Assembly: GCA_963693305.1 (NCBI GenBank)
Contig: OY855904.1
Span: 45,354,815 to 45,418,814 of the forward strand
Reading direction: 5' to 3'
DNA from: Meandrina meandrites
Taxonomy: Eukaryota > Cnidaria > Anthozoa > Scleractinia > Meandrinidae
DNA: 64,000 nucleotides
Positions 42,942-54,300 of the stretch are shown piece after piece (positions within the stretch are counted from its first letter, which is position 1; each line of letters begins with the position of its first letter). The notes beneath the pieces were generated by a model, which worked only from the letters and a program-made list of their open reading frames with translations, was not told where the DNA came from and did not search any database. A program made the position numbers and the translations under genes.

Positions 42942-45900
42942 CCCCTTAAACTTGTTGCTGTACGCCAGGCTCAAAAGCCTAGTGACCAGATCAGTGACTG
43001 TCATGTCCGGACCAGAACAAGGGACCTCCAACGGTTTGCAGCCTCAGTAAGTGGAGACCAGATGAACATCCATGTGGTGAAGCACCTAACAAGTATTTCT
43101 CAGGCAGAGCGTGAAAAGATGTTGAGAGATGCCCTGGGCAAAGACCTCGTTCTAGAGTTACCAGAGGGAGAAGCACTGGCAATGAAAGCTGAGCTGGGGC
43201 TTTCCTGGTTCCGTCTAAACAAACTAAGGAGGTTGGTTATAAATACTATTGCAACCAGCCTCATAACAATTCTAGCTATAAATTCCTTTCAAGTTGTCTC
43301 TAAACAAATTAAACCCTTTTCTTATATTTAGATGGTTCAAACAATGGAACATCCGAATGGATAGCGAAAAGAAGCAACGTGTCCAGAAAAAGAGCCTTGT
43401 TGGAGAAAACCTGGCAAGCGAATTTGTTCCCATGGAGCACAACGAGAGGCGAGGGAACAAACTTGTGACTGTGATGAAGGAGACCCCGTATGCTTATGTG
43501 GTTGATTTGAAGGGAAAGATTTTAGACTTTGTGGAAAGCTGTTTCAGGTAACTAATTTTTTCATTATTTTTTAAACTGGGTGGGAACATAACTTACATAG
43601 TATTTGGATACTAACTTCTGGTGTATACTCTTCTTTTCCAGTACTGGTCTGTTGACTTGGCATGGCGGTCTCATTCCAGAAGATAAACTTTTTGTGAAGT
43701 TGTGAGGTGACCATGGTCAGGGATCGATGAAACTAGCATTTCAACTGGCTAATGTCCCACATCCCAACTCTACTAAAAATACTGTGTTTTTTTTCTCTCT
43801 ATGAGGGTAAAGACACTAGAAACAACCTGAGGATTGTGACTCGGTGTTACAGGGAACAGTTGGAATCTCTTCTACAGACTAAGTGGCAGTAAGTACAATT
43901 TAGATCACAATGGGTTATACATGCATATTGAAGTCACAATTCATTACAGTTTGGCTGGCAATCTTGGTTCACTGTTTCATTAATACAAAATAATGACTTG
44001 GATACCTCAGTTGCATTGCATGTAATAAATGTTGACTAAACAAGATACATAACACCGGCCCATAAATGCACCTGTACATGATACATGTACAAAATTTAAT
44101 TATTTTCTTTCCCTTTAGTGATAAGAGCATTCATCTTTCCTGTTTGGGGACTATGAGTTCATCTGCAAAGTGATGGGGATTTCAGGAGCAAGCGGTAAAA
44201 AAAAAAAAAAAAACTCGTAACATAAATAGACATAAAATAAACATACTGTGTATATATGCTAACATTACTGCAAAACTGTTAAAAAGCAGGTCGGTGCCCA
44301 TGTGTATGGTGCACAATCCTTGCAATTGAGATGCAAATGCCAAAAGGTCAGCGAAGCACAGTTACCACACGAACCCTGCAGCACCTGGAAGGCCAACTCG
44401 AGGAGTTTAAGGATAAGGGACATGGTGACTTAAAAAAATGCTAAAAAAGTTTTTCAACGTTATCCATAAGCCCTTAATCAACATACCTATATATCAGGTA
44501 GGAAACTTAACTAGTCATTAACAACTTTATTTATATTCATTTTGACTATCCAGAGAAATAAATAATTGTTCTCAAAATATACATAATAATTTTATATACT
44601 GTAGATATGTGTCCCTGGGCTTCACATCAGTCTTGGAGTTCTATGAGCTGCTTTTGGAAGAATGTACTGAACTGGAACTACAAATGGCTGCAAAGGAAGC
44701 TGAAACTGCAGGAACTCCAGGGCAAACACAATATGATGAGTATGTACAAAAACTTCGCCAATCCCTCCAAGAGCAGAAGGCTGCAGAAGCTTACTTGATA
44801 GATGCCCAAGCTGCGCAGGACTATGCCACATACATTGTGACTCTAGGAGGAAACGAGTTACTGGAGACTAACCCAAATCCTCTTGTGACTCAATTATTGG
44901 CCCATGCCCAGGATCTGATGACAAAAGCAAAGGAGAAGGTAACAATGACTACTATGGCAAGCTTTAAACAAAAACCAGTTAACAACAGTTTGTTGTAAAT
45001 AATTTGCTCCTCACCACTCAATTGTTTCTCAACAGGAAACACTTGTGGCAAGTATCAAAAAAGATTTAAAGCTTCCAAAAGGTGCTGGTCGCATCAGTGA
45101 AGCCTTGGAACGCACTCTCCAGGGAATGAATGTCAAGCGACAGGCTTATCATAGCAACAGCTCTATAGGAAATCACATCAACATTTGTTTGCAGGTGATG
45201 GAATTTAAAACAAACAACTAACCCTAAAATTATACCACAGATCTCTTTGTATTGGAATCTGTATTTTGGTGGTATCACAGCAACTACTTCGAACAAAATA
45301 TTTCTTGCCTTTTCTGTAGCTTTAAAACTTAAATTATTTATTTAATTAACAGGTTACCAACATATCCAAAATATGCAAAGGGGTTGTTGAAGTAACTGAG
45401 AAACACTGTCCCCCCCCCCCCCCCCCCCCCCTTACTGGAAACAGCCAAGGCCATCAGAGACAAGTACCATCACTGCTAGAGTTGTTCTCCACTTGTCATT
45501 TCAAGTACAATAGCAGCCACCCAATGACAGACGAGGCAATATCTGTCCTTGGTTAGTAAAGATTTATTATACTACTAGGCTGCTTACTACACGAATGACT
45601 TTATCAGCAAATATTATTATAGTGCCATATTTTAGTATCACTCATTCACAAAACAATAGTATTACCTTTTATTTTTATCTTAGATCAAGACATTCAAAAG
45701 CTGATGGCATACTTCAGACGTTGCTTTCACACATCAACCTTTCCACCGAAGATGCACATGCTAGAGGAGCACGTGGTTCCCTTCATCAGAAAGTGGAAGT
45801 TTCCTTTAGGCTTCTTTGGGGAACAAGGGGGAGAATCAATCCATCATGAATTTGTGAGCTTGGCAGAAACCTTTAACAGGGTAAAGCCAGCCACAGATCG

Positions 45901-46012
45901 GTTGAAGAAGACCCTTGAAGAGCACTTTATTGTGACAAGTCCTTCAAACAGAGAAGTTGTACCGAAAAAGCCATCAAGAAACCTAAAGAGAAAACACCAA
46001 AATCAGGAATAA
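42942..46012 (+). pseudogene. RAG1-like exons 3-11: DDE recombinase-like core
   Basis: Exon 3 (KLVAVRQAQKPSDQISDCHV) and exon 4 lead to exon 5, with GDHGQGSMKLAFQ (candidate first D) and SLYEGKDTRNNLRI (candidate second D). Exons 6 and 7 give GDYEFICKVMGISGAS-GRCPCVWC, comparable to the RAG1 zinc segment. Exon 8 starts VPGLHISLGV, comparable to RAG1 ALHCDIG. Exon 9 is fully open (GMNVKRQAYHSNSSIGNH). Exon 10 contains a C22 run at 45,411-45,432. Exon 11 is intact (FGEQGGESIHHEF, candidate catalytic E) and ends in a lysine-rich tail. Frame breaks: TGA 43,703; +1 T ~43,788; -1 in exons 6 and 7; one in exon 8; one near 45,472. Confidence 0.7.
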
Positions 46013-46497
46013 CTATAGGGCAATCTTAATTACCATGAATAATTATTTAACTCTGTATACCAAGAAATATTTGGATTATAACAGATTATATAATAACCTC
46101 TTGACTTGTATATACTTGAAGAATTATTTCAAGCGTTTGTTAGTTATTTATTCGAAAACAATGGGGAATAATTTTGACATTTTTTTTTTTTTTTAACCTG
46201 GAGCTTGTTTACCTTGAATTTTACTGTACAAAGGCAAATAAAAATATACATGCTGTATAGCAGCATGGCAAAATACAATAAAAAGAATCATCACGATTTT
46301 CTCAATTACTAGTGTCAATTATGAATTTTTGCTACATCATGCACGGCGGTATACATCATGAGATTTTCATCACAAATCAAGTAAATCTTTACTAAGCATA
46401 CAACCCACGATTTAACGAAGGCATTTTACATTCTGCGTAACGGATTTCAAATATGGCGTTACTAAGCAAAAATACCTAAACTTTTCGTGCAGATTAC
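46013..46497. other. 3' flank of the RAG1-like locus
   Basis: AT-rich, with an AATAAA at about 46,235 that could be the polyadenylation signal. No coding frame or RSS-like CACAGTG terminal repeat is visible here. Confidence 0.4.
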
Positions 46498-46573
46498 TAG
46501 CCTGCGAACGCAGATGTATTTCCGGCTTTCGCTTGTTTTCGGCTTAGACAAGCGACTGCGTTCGCAGGCTAGC
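46498..46573. mobile_element. 76-bp palindromic MITE
   Basis: CTAGCCTGCGAACGCAG at the left is exactly inverted at the right. The centre contains TTTCCGGCTTTCGCTTG. The element sits between the RAG1-like locus and the TSR gene. Confidence 0.75.
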
Positions 46574-46830
46574 AGATTACGCGTTTACACAAAAACCAAC
46601 AGAAATACTTACCCAACAGAATGATTCCTCTACAACAGTTCTTTCATCCACAACAGTCGTTATTCTTGGGAAAACTTCGCCTTAACGGCAAAAAGCATTC
46701 GATTAAGCAGTAAAAAATTGCCATCTAGAAATACTGAGGATCGGATTACACAAGATTCAGACGGAATTTTCCCCGATTTTAGCAAATTGTGATGCTGTTG
46801 GATTTGAAGATAGTGTTACAAGTCGACTCT

Positions 46831-46837
46831 TATATAA
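46831..46837 (+). promoter_or_regulatory. TATA box of the TSR gene
   Basis: TATATAA lies 81 bp upstream of the ATG at 46,912, which would put transcription start near 46,860 and leave a ~50-nt 5' UTR. The spacing is plausible; its use is inference. Confidence 0.45.
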
Positions 46838-46911
46838 CACTTATTATACAACGCGTGCTACTAAAGCGTGTACTTCGTCGTTACACACACAACATCGGCG
46901 CGACTCTAAGC

Positions 46912-47327
46912 ATGAAACTCGCGACGATCTTCGTGGCTCTGCTTTTTATAAGTTGCTTTCTCTCCTCGGTTGACTCTTGGCGTCGGCGACGGCGTAGACG
47001 TTGTCAACGTAACTGCACGCCTGGTAGTTGGACAGGATGGACCACCTGTACCAAGGCATGCGACAGGGGAACACAGTACCGCACAAGGGGTATTTCTGTG
47101 CCGGCAGTGTGTGGGGGTTCATGCAATGACGCTTTGAGACAGACTCAATACTGCAACACACAGTGTTGCCGCGTCAATTGCGCGTGGAGTTGGAACGCTT
47201 GGGGACCGTGCAGCGGTTGTGGGATGTCAACCAAGACGCGTGGGATGCGAATTACGCAAAATCCAAGTTGCGGCGGCAGGGCGTGCCCGAGTAAAAGAAG
47301 TCAAACCACGAGTTGTAATACTGGAGT
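46912..47327 (+). CDS. Secreted TSR-domain protein, first exon (partial)
   Basis: The ATG at 46,912 begins a clear signal peptide (MKLATIFVALLFISCFLSS). Seven consecutive arginines follow (about residues 25-31), possibly a furin-type processing site. Then come two thrombospondin type-1-like repeats: the first with SWTGWTTCTKACDRG (W-x-x-W-x-x-C-x-x-x-C), the second with WSWNAWGPCSGCG and SCGGRACPSKRSQTTSC. TSRs usually bind matrix or cell-surface glycans and are common in cnidarian matrix proteins. The reading frame hits TGA inside GTGAGT, so I place a splice donor at 47,328. Later exons are not recognisable in the window. An upstream in-frame extension exists but lacks signal-peptide character, so I chose the inner Met. 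Confidence 0.75.
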
Positions 47328-47476
47328 GTGAGTTAAATCATTTGTTGTGCTTGATGTTTCCAGAACTTTTGATTCTGCGGAAAAATTATGCATACGCATG
47401 CGGATTTATTGCATGCATTAGTGCTGGGGAAACTGGCTTTAAACTAAACAATCTAAAATCGGGGTTGGAAGTGGAA

Positions 47477-47590
47477 TCATGAATCATTATCATGAATCAT
47501 AGCTGTAAAATTGGTAGGAATCATGAATCTTCGTGTTAAAAACTTGGAAATCATGAATCATGAGAGATGGGTAAAAGAATCATGAATAAC
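47477..47590. repeat. Interrupted repeats of AATCATGAATCAT
   Basis: Five to six copies of (GGA)ATCATGAATC separated by 6-25 bp. No coding or structural role is apparent. Confidence 0.6.
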
Positions 47591-47663
47591 AAATGAATAC
47601 TATGCTTCCATCGATATTGGAGGCGCGTGAATATAGAATGCAAACTACGAAACTTCTTAACAG

Positions 47664-48250
47664 TTACATAACAGAAATGGCCGAAAATAGCGTTTCCGAG
47701 CGTTTAAATTTCAAAATTTTCTGGGGGAGCACGCCCCCAGACCCCCTACAGGAAATTAATCTTTGTCGCCATGCCGATGATCTGTCAACAATTTTAACGT
47801 TCTCCAAATCTATTTGGTTATTGTAAAGCATATGGTGTTTGGCCAACAAAGAGTTTTTGTCCAATGTTGCTATGACCTTTGCGTGTTCTTTCATACGTGT
47901 TTTTAGCGAGCGTGATGTCTGGCCAACGTAAACATTGTCACAATCTTTACATTTTATCTTGTATACGATTCCTCTTGAAGCCTCTTTCTCGATCTTTGCT
48001 TTCGGCTTTTTAAGTATGCTCGAGATGGTGCGAATAGGTTTATGGGCGACCTTGACGTTGAAACCTCGGAGAATGTTTGCAACTCTCTCGGAAAACCTCT
48101 GGCGTAGGGAAGGATAACCAAGCCACGATGGTCGGTATCATTCATTTCTTGTTGTCTATTCAGTTGGCGGCCATTGTGAATGAAGTTAGCAGGGTAGTTA
48201 TTAGCGGCGATGGCATGGCGACAAAGATTAATTCTTGAAGCTTAGCATTC
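47664..48250 (-). pseudogene. Penelope-like element: GIY-YIG endonuclease region
   Basis: On the minus strand: HRGLVILPYARGF, a frameshift near 48,100, then VKVAHKPIRTISSILKKPK, then the GIY-YIG core GIVYKIKCKDCDNVYVGQTS, then RMKEHAKV and IDLENVKIVDRSSAWRQRL. In Penelope-like elements this nuclease follows the reverse transcriptase and nicks target DNA. The reverse transcriptase itself is absent here. After WRQRLI the frame reads into a G/C-rich unrelated sequence containing GGGGGAGCACGCCCCC. Confidence 0.8.
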
Positions 48251-48432
48251 CGTGCGAGACAAGAACGCACACAGCTACCAAACATTAAGAATTTTTAAAG
48301 TCATTAAGAATACCCGAGAGTCTAGATCTATTGTTACACCTTGAAAGCTCCTTCAGGTGTGATTTAGTTTAATCACACATCGTGTTACAAAATCTAACAG
48401 GACGCCGTTAAACATTTTCATTTTTTTTTATC

Positions 48433-48474
48433 TTTTGCTGAAGAAGGCAACAGCAGTGGCCGAAACGTCCAAAA
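48433..48474 (+). ncRNA. Hammerhead-ribozyme-like motif
   Basis: Stem I can form from TTTTG (48,433-48,437) and CAAAA (48,470-48,474). Conserved boxes CTGAAGA (matching CUGANGA) and GAAAC follow in order, separated by a short GGC/GCC stem, then GTC before stem I closes. Hammerheads are known in Penelope-like element LTRs. The motif is on the plus strand while the GIY-YIG remnant next to it is on the minus strand, so it may belong to an inverted pLTR or another copy. The first stem II pair would be an A-C mismatch, which lowers confidence. Confidence 0.45.
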
Positions 48475-49965
48475 ACAATATATTTTTTAGCCAGTGTCAA
48501 CATTTTTAAATTCTTTTTTACCAAAATTTTTAACATGACTGGCTACACACCCAATATTTTTAACAATACAGTAATACAGATTATATTTTCACGTAGGCCC
48601 AAGGGCGAATTGCTTTTTGAAGTTTCCACTCTGGGAAGCTTAAAAAAGCAGTCCAAGTAAATACCTCGTCCGGTTTTGCCATTTTCTACGTTTTACACTT
48701 AGTCAAGTTTGTAAAAGGTTGAAAACTGGGCTAATTCTTTCAAAAAAGCGCATTGTACAAATTCAGTTATCCCATTGCACGCAAAAACTGGATGCCAAGC
48801 TAAATGGATTACGTATGTGTGTGTGTGTGTGTACCCTTGCAAGTTAAAGAACGCTTGTTACGGTACACCGTTCACTTTTATCTTTATTGGCTTATCGTGC
48901 TCGTCACACATTTCCGACTTACATTCAATGGCTATTTGAAAGACATGTTATTTTAAGCTGCATTTGACTGCTTATTATTGACCCATTGTGTCTGGAACAT
49001 ACTGGCCGTGTTTTCACGAGCGATTTTTCGGTCGCTTAGCGAGTGACAACCGGAAATCTCGTGAAAACAGTTACCTTTCTGACTCGCGAGTCGGCAAACT
49101 TCAATGCAATTCTCATTAAGTTTAAGCCACCAAACTAAGTTAGCGAGTCGGCAATTAATTTCTGCCAATGGGAAGCAGCTTGCGGTCATTCATCGGACAA
49201 GGCGGTCATTCATCTGACAAGGCTGTCAAATGGGAAAAAGAACGCATTCTTTTTTATGCCTCTTGAGAACTTAGTGCTGAGCAAAACTCGTCTTTTTCCA
49301 GGGACGGCGGTAGCGTAATTTGAAGGGGTGGGGGCTGAAAAAACAGAATTTTTAAGGTGATGGTCACAGAAGCGAGCGCCGAAGGCGCGAGCCTATAGAG
49401 GGGTTTTGGGGCATGCTCCCCCAGATATTTCGTCAAAAAATAAATCTGAACCAAGTATAAAAACACATGTATTTTCAGTTCTCACATCCGATATTGCCGA
49501 GATTTTTTAACTTGATAAAAGCTCGACGTGTGTAGCCTGCTGTGGAAATGTTAAAATCAGTGGTGTAAAATTGCTTGTGTTTAAATTACGACGCAAAATT
49601 CTTAATGTAATATGACAAATTTTAACATTAAAACAATTTGCAAAGTTTCGAGAAACTGTGAAGGGCTAATGGAAAATCCGAGAAAAGGGGATATAGCAGC
49701 TCTAATAAGGTTCTGCCTCACTCGTCCCTTGTCGTACGTCTCTCGTTTTAAGCCAAGGTAATTTCATTTGTTGAAGTCATTTGCAATGGCTGAAGTCAGC
49801 AGTGTCAAATTTGCCGAAGTTTCTTTGACGGTTTTCGTTTAGAGAAACGAATGAAATAGCCACAGAAACTTAACATGGCTTGTCTAATCTCTCTTCGTGT
49901 GTGTTCAAAATCACAAGATGGTTGAAATGTGCTTGCAGCATTCTTGATCGATTATGAATTGTTTT
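48475..49965. other. No gene recognised; (TG)n microsatellite
   Basis: Holds a (TG)9 run at 48,815-48,832 and partly inverted TCACGAG/CTCGTGA blocks at 49,013-49,065 that suggest a small MITE. GCATGCTCCCCCAGA at 49,411 resembles the block at 47,725. The 70-78-codon frames here show no domain. Confidence 0.4.
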
Positions 49966-50050
49966 GGCTCCGCCGTCCCTGTTTTATTTTACCCAGCCCC
50001 CCCCCCCCCCTCCCCCCCCCCCCCGGCTCCGCCGTCCCTGTTTTATTTTA
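49966..50050. repeat. 26-bp direct repeat around a poly-C tract
   Basis: GGCTCCGCCGTCCCTG followed by TTTTATTTTA occurs at 49,966-49,991 and 50,025-50,050. Between the copies is a C-rich run interrupted by one T. It looks like a slippage or short-template duplication. Confidence 0.7.
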
Positions 50051-51340
50051 GCTCAGTACATCTTCCAACTCCAAAAACAAGTCCTCTATGAATTCCCTGT
50101 TGCAAGCCGCCACAAAGCAACAGCTACTCGCTTTTCCACTGGAATCGCTCATCGCATGTTCATGCCTTGTCGTACTAGATATGGTCTAACCAAATTGCAA
50201 ACAAACTGGAACATATTCCTCGAGATACGGAAATGTTCTCAGCAAATAAAACGCATAAACACACTAATGAAAAGAAGAAGCCAAGACGCGAGCCCCGTCT
50301 ACATCTCCCGCCATTATTCAAATTGATTTAGTCGCGCGTGTGCTCTCCTTGAGTTACTTAAAGTGTATATGACATGAAAAATATTTTCTGCTTATTTGAA
50401 AGGCCTTTCGAAGTACAGAAGAATGGCGCTTTTCTTTTCGAAATATCTTTTTTTCGTTTCTGAGATATTTTCATTTTTGTAATATGCAAATTAGATAAGT
50501 TATGACGTCATAAAATTTCCAACTAAAAAATGGTGAACTACTGAATAAACAATATCTCTAAAACCATTAAAGCAGTGGTCTTGGAACTTGGCACCACAAA
50601 TGTGCATCACAAAAGAAACAAAATGACACCCTTAGGGCTGTTGCCATGACAACAGTTTTGCCGCTGGTACTTGTGACACAGGTTTTTGATTACGATGCAT
50701 GTTTTAATATACAAACAGAACCTAATAAAAATTACATGAATCAGTTTTCAGAAAATAAATGAAAATAATAAATACAAGGTTTGTACACAAAACATGTGTT
50801 GCTGACTAAAACTAGAAACAGGAGACAAGTAGGCTGCTCTGAATCCAATGATAGATTTACAGACAAACAAAATGTTATTGTACAAAAGCCTCGAGTTGTC
50901 ATGAAGACAGAAACCGAATTCACTAAATAAACAAAGTGGCAAATAGACTAAAATATCAAAATAGGCTCACCCTGACGGCCAAACATCCAAGAGGCACTAA
51001 AAGAGATAAATTACAGACTAATTGGAGATGTAATTACAGACAAAAGCGATAATAAATGGCCGAACTGAAGCGGAAAACTACGAGCACATGGCACGAGTTC
51101 ATGGCCACAGAGAAGTACAAAACTGCACGAAACGAAACTAAAAATGCTAAAAATCTCCAAAGAAACCTGACATAGACAAAGAATAACAAGTAAACTAAAG
51201 GATGATGCAAAGATTATGAAACGATGGGCAAAACTTGCCGAAGAAATACGAAACGAAATGTGAAATACAATGCAGGTACAAATATCCCTCCATGTACACG
51301 CCACCACACTGGTGTGCGCACGCGCGGCCTTGATGGCCCA
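50051..51340. other. No gene recognised
   Basis: Short frames only. The longer minus-strand frame over 51,011-51,643 runs across the transposon boundary at 51,351 and is not a gene. The stretch is AT-rich and has no recognisable terminal repeats. Confidence 0.4.
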
Positions 51341-51350
51341 CAGGGTGCCC

Positions 51351-54300
51351 TTCACTGGCGAAAAATGTCTGATTGGTCGACGCGCGACCACGTGACACCG
51401 TTCATCGGGAGGCGCGGTCGATTCGTGAAAAATATTCCACACAAGGGCAGCGCAGCAGGTTGCAGTTATTTTCGTTTTTTTGCCTTTCTCTTTTGAAAGG
51501 TAGTCTTCTGAAAATCCTTCTGTGGCTTCGTGTAACGTAAATCCTTCCGACTGCGTAGGAATTAAAAAGGTAAGTTGATTTTCACTGCATTTATTGTCAA
51601 GTTCTGAAGAGCCATCGAAACGTACTAGTAGTGTTGTTTTCATGTCGTGTTTTGGAAAGGACTCTTCCGCGATTTTCTCGTGTTTTGGTCCTTAAATTTT
51701 ACATTATTTGATAGCTTAATTAATTTTCTTTAGTTTTGCCGGGTCTCCTAGTTGTCCCGCAACCGTTTTCGAGATATATCAAGTTGTGTTGAGGTGTGAA
51801 AGTTTTCCCGGATTCCAACGTGTGGAACATTTTAACCTTTGATGTTTTAACTACTTGCTGTGATCAGTTTTGTGTTACCAGTTACTCTGACTAATCTTTC
51901 AATTTCTTTAGCATAAATGTTATCACGATGAACTGCTCAAAGCGAGGACATCGTCCACAAAGTGGTCAGACCCGGGCAATCCACCAAAACAGAAACCTAA
52001 GGTTGTGTCTTCATTGAAGTTTATGGTGTGTTTGTGGCACGTAGTCATAAATTATTCCACAGAGAGACACCCCAGTTCAGCAGAAGATTTGCCAGCACCT
52101 GCACCTTAGATTAATACCATAAAGGTTTTTGTAAGCACTGTAGGCATGAAACTTTATTTTCCAATTGATAAAATTGCATTTTATTTTATTTCTGATTCTA
52201 TTTTATATATCTTTATAATTTCTTAAGTGTAACTAGGTAATGCCATGTATTTTTTTATGGAAATACCTTAATAAATTGTTGTCGTTGATGTTGCATACAG
52301 TAATGATACATGTAGAATCAAAATCACAAAAGTTGTATGTGGTAAAAGCTCATTTGTTTGGTCATGCCTTGATTAAGTGAGGAAATTGTTGTCGGGTAAA
52401 CAAGTTTTGCTGGGTAATTGTTGTTGTTTTAAGCCTGAGTAACCTTTTTAAGGACACGATCATTCAACGTGAATTCTGACAACTGTGAATACTTTTCACC
52501 ACTACTTCTATTAATAATAAATGTAAGGAGAAATTTGAAAGGAGAATTTGTTAAGACCTGCAGAAAGAATGATCAGATTTTTAACAAAGGGTTGAAGTTT
52601 TTGCTAAAATATTAGCTTGTCTGGAACTCACAGGACATTATTAAGTGTTTAGGTATTTGGCTTTTATGATACAGTAATTAAACAAAGACATGTCAGGGTT
52701 TTCACAATAAGACAGCAACTGCTGGAGTTCTGTCAGCTACTTGATCATAGCAATCACTTCACAACAAACAAGCTAACTTGTCACAGCCACGTACTCTCTC
52801 ATCCAGGTTCTGACACCAACTTCAAACCATTTTGAAACCCCTGACATGCTATTATTTTCAGAGACCAAAATGAATTCATAGGAATACCATTGATTCTGAT
52901 TAAACAAATTTGTTATTTTATATCATACACATGACCAATTTAACTTTTCACTCCCAAGATCTGAATGTTAATTTTCCTTACTGACAGTCATTTGGTGCTT
53001 TATTAAGACAACCTCTACAGGTGATACATTTTTTATTATCACTTGTCTGCTACACAATGTATTGACCTTGAAAAGAGAAGGTACATATCAATCACTCTTG
53101 GTGATAGGGTTAAGGGCAATAAAATTTTAATTCTATTTACCATTTGATATTTATTATTGGGAACTTATTGAAATTGAAACATGATTGCCTTTAAAACTAA
53201 CTGTTCTATATATTGTGCCATTTTTTCAACCAATTATTAGAACACCTGTTTGCAACTGTTAAAAGTTTTAAAATTGGTTGTTTGTATTAAAAACTGTTGT
53301 CAGTCTACAACACAAAACTAAAAGCCACTTCATAATTATTTTCAGAAACATTTACCCCCTATATTCTGACTCATTCCCAGTCATACCTCAGGCTTCCTCG
53401 CCTGCTGTATGAAGATGACTGGGGACAAGTCAGCCCTATATTGGCAATAATAAATCAATTGGAAAATAATATATTAAACCAACTGTGTGAACACTGGTAT
53501 TTTTAAATGGGTTTTGGTCAGAAAATCAGATGTTGCCTTACATTGACTTTTCAACAATCATTGCACCTGAAGAAGCACTGTCCTTGAACAAGAACTCCAC
53601 CAGAAGTGCCACAAGAGTAAATATGGTACCTGTGTATTTAGATTGGTTTTCAATTGAGTGTTGTAAAACCAATGCATTGCTATGGAAAATCACAACAGCA
53701 TAAACAACAATGAACCATGAAAACTTAAAACAAATATACGTAACCAGCATCAAACACAACTGGCTTTCATATCTGACTGATTAAGTAGATGGTGGTTTTT
53801 GGACCAATTATGGAGCATAGCAAAGCAAAACCAAGGTACTTGTTGATTACAGTTTTGACACTCAACTGAAAATCACTCTACCCTTGACACTGAAAGTGCA
53901 TTATAAGTAATGAAATATATAGCACTTTGACATCTAACCACAACATATTTCTCACTTTCTGAAATATTGTAATAGTAAATAAACCCCTTCAGGCAGCTGG
54001 TATATTGGAGAATAATGACCAAGGCTGAAAGATTGTCCAAAAAATGAACAGTTGGCTGAGAAGCAATTAATGCTTTGAGGGCTACAGTGAAAATTTTTGG
54101 ACAATCTTTCATCCAAGGGCACTATCCTCCAATAATTATACCACCAAGCCAAGCTAGAAGGGGGTATATTTATGATAATAACCCTCTGATTAATTACTAC
54201 AACATGCTTAATCCCTGATAAATAGTTCAAAAACCTACAGTGATAATTCAGTGTAACTACAGTTGAAATAAAATCAAGTTGATTGGTTCATATAATTTTT

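Larger units (their letters stand above)
40887..46012 (+). pseudogene. RAG1-like gene, ~11 exons, reading frame broken
   Basis: Exons by eye: 40,887-41,188; 42,162-42,839; 42,942-43,231; 43,332-43,547; 43,642-43,888; 44,119-44,194; 44,290-44,497; 44,605-44,938; 45,036-45,194; 45,353-45,551; 45,684-46,012. Splice sites are GT-AG and phases are compatible, except that the first exon's donor and the acceptor of exon 2 are unclear. The protein order matches vertebrate RAG1: N-terminal zinc region, RING, then an RNase H-like DDE core with an internal C..C zinc site. Disruptions: CRIWG for an expected CRICG (40,941), TGA at a RING cysteine (42,351), TGA at 43,703, +1 T at ~43,788, and frameshifts in exons 6, 7, 8 and 10. 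No RAG2-like frame is seen. An AATAAA lies at ~46,235. The family call is by motif recognition and untested. Confidence 0.7.
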
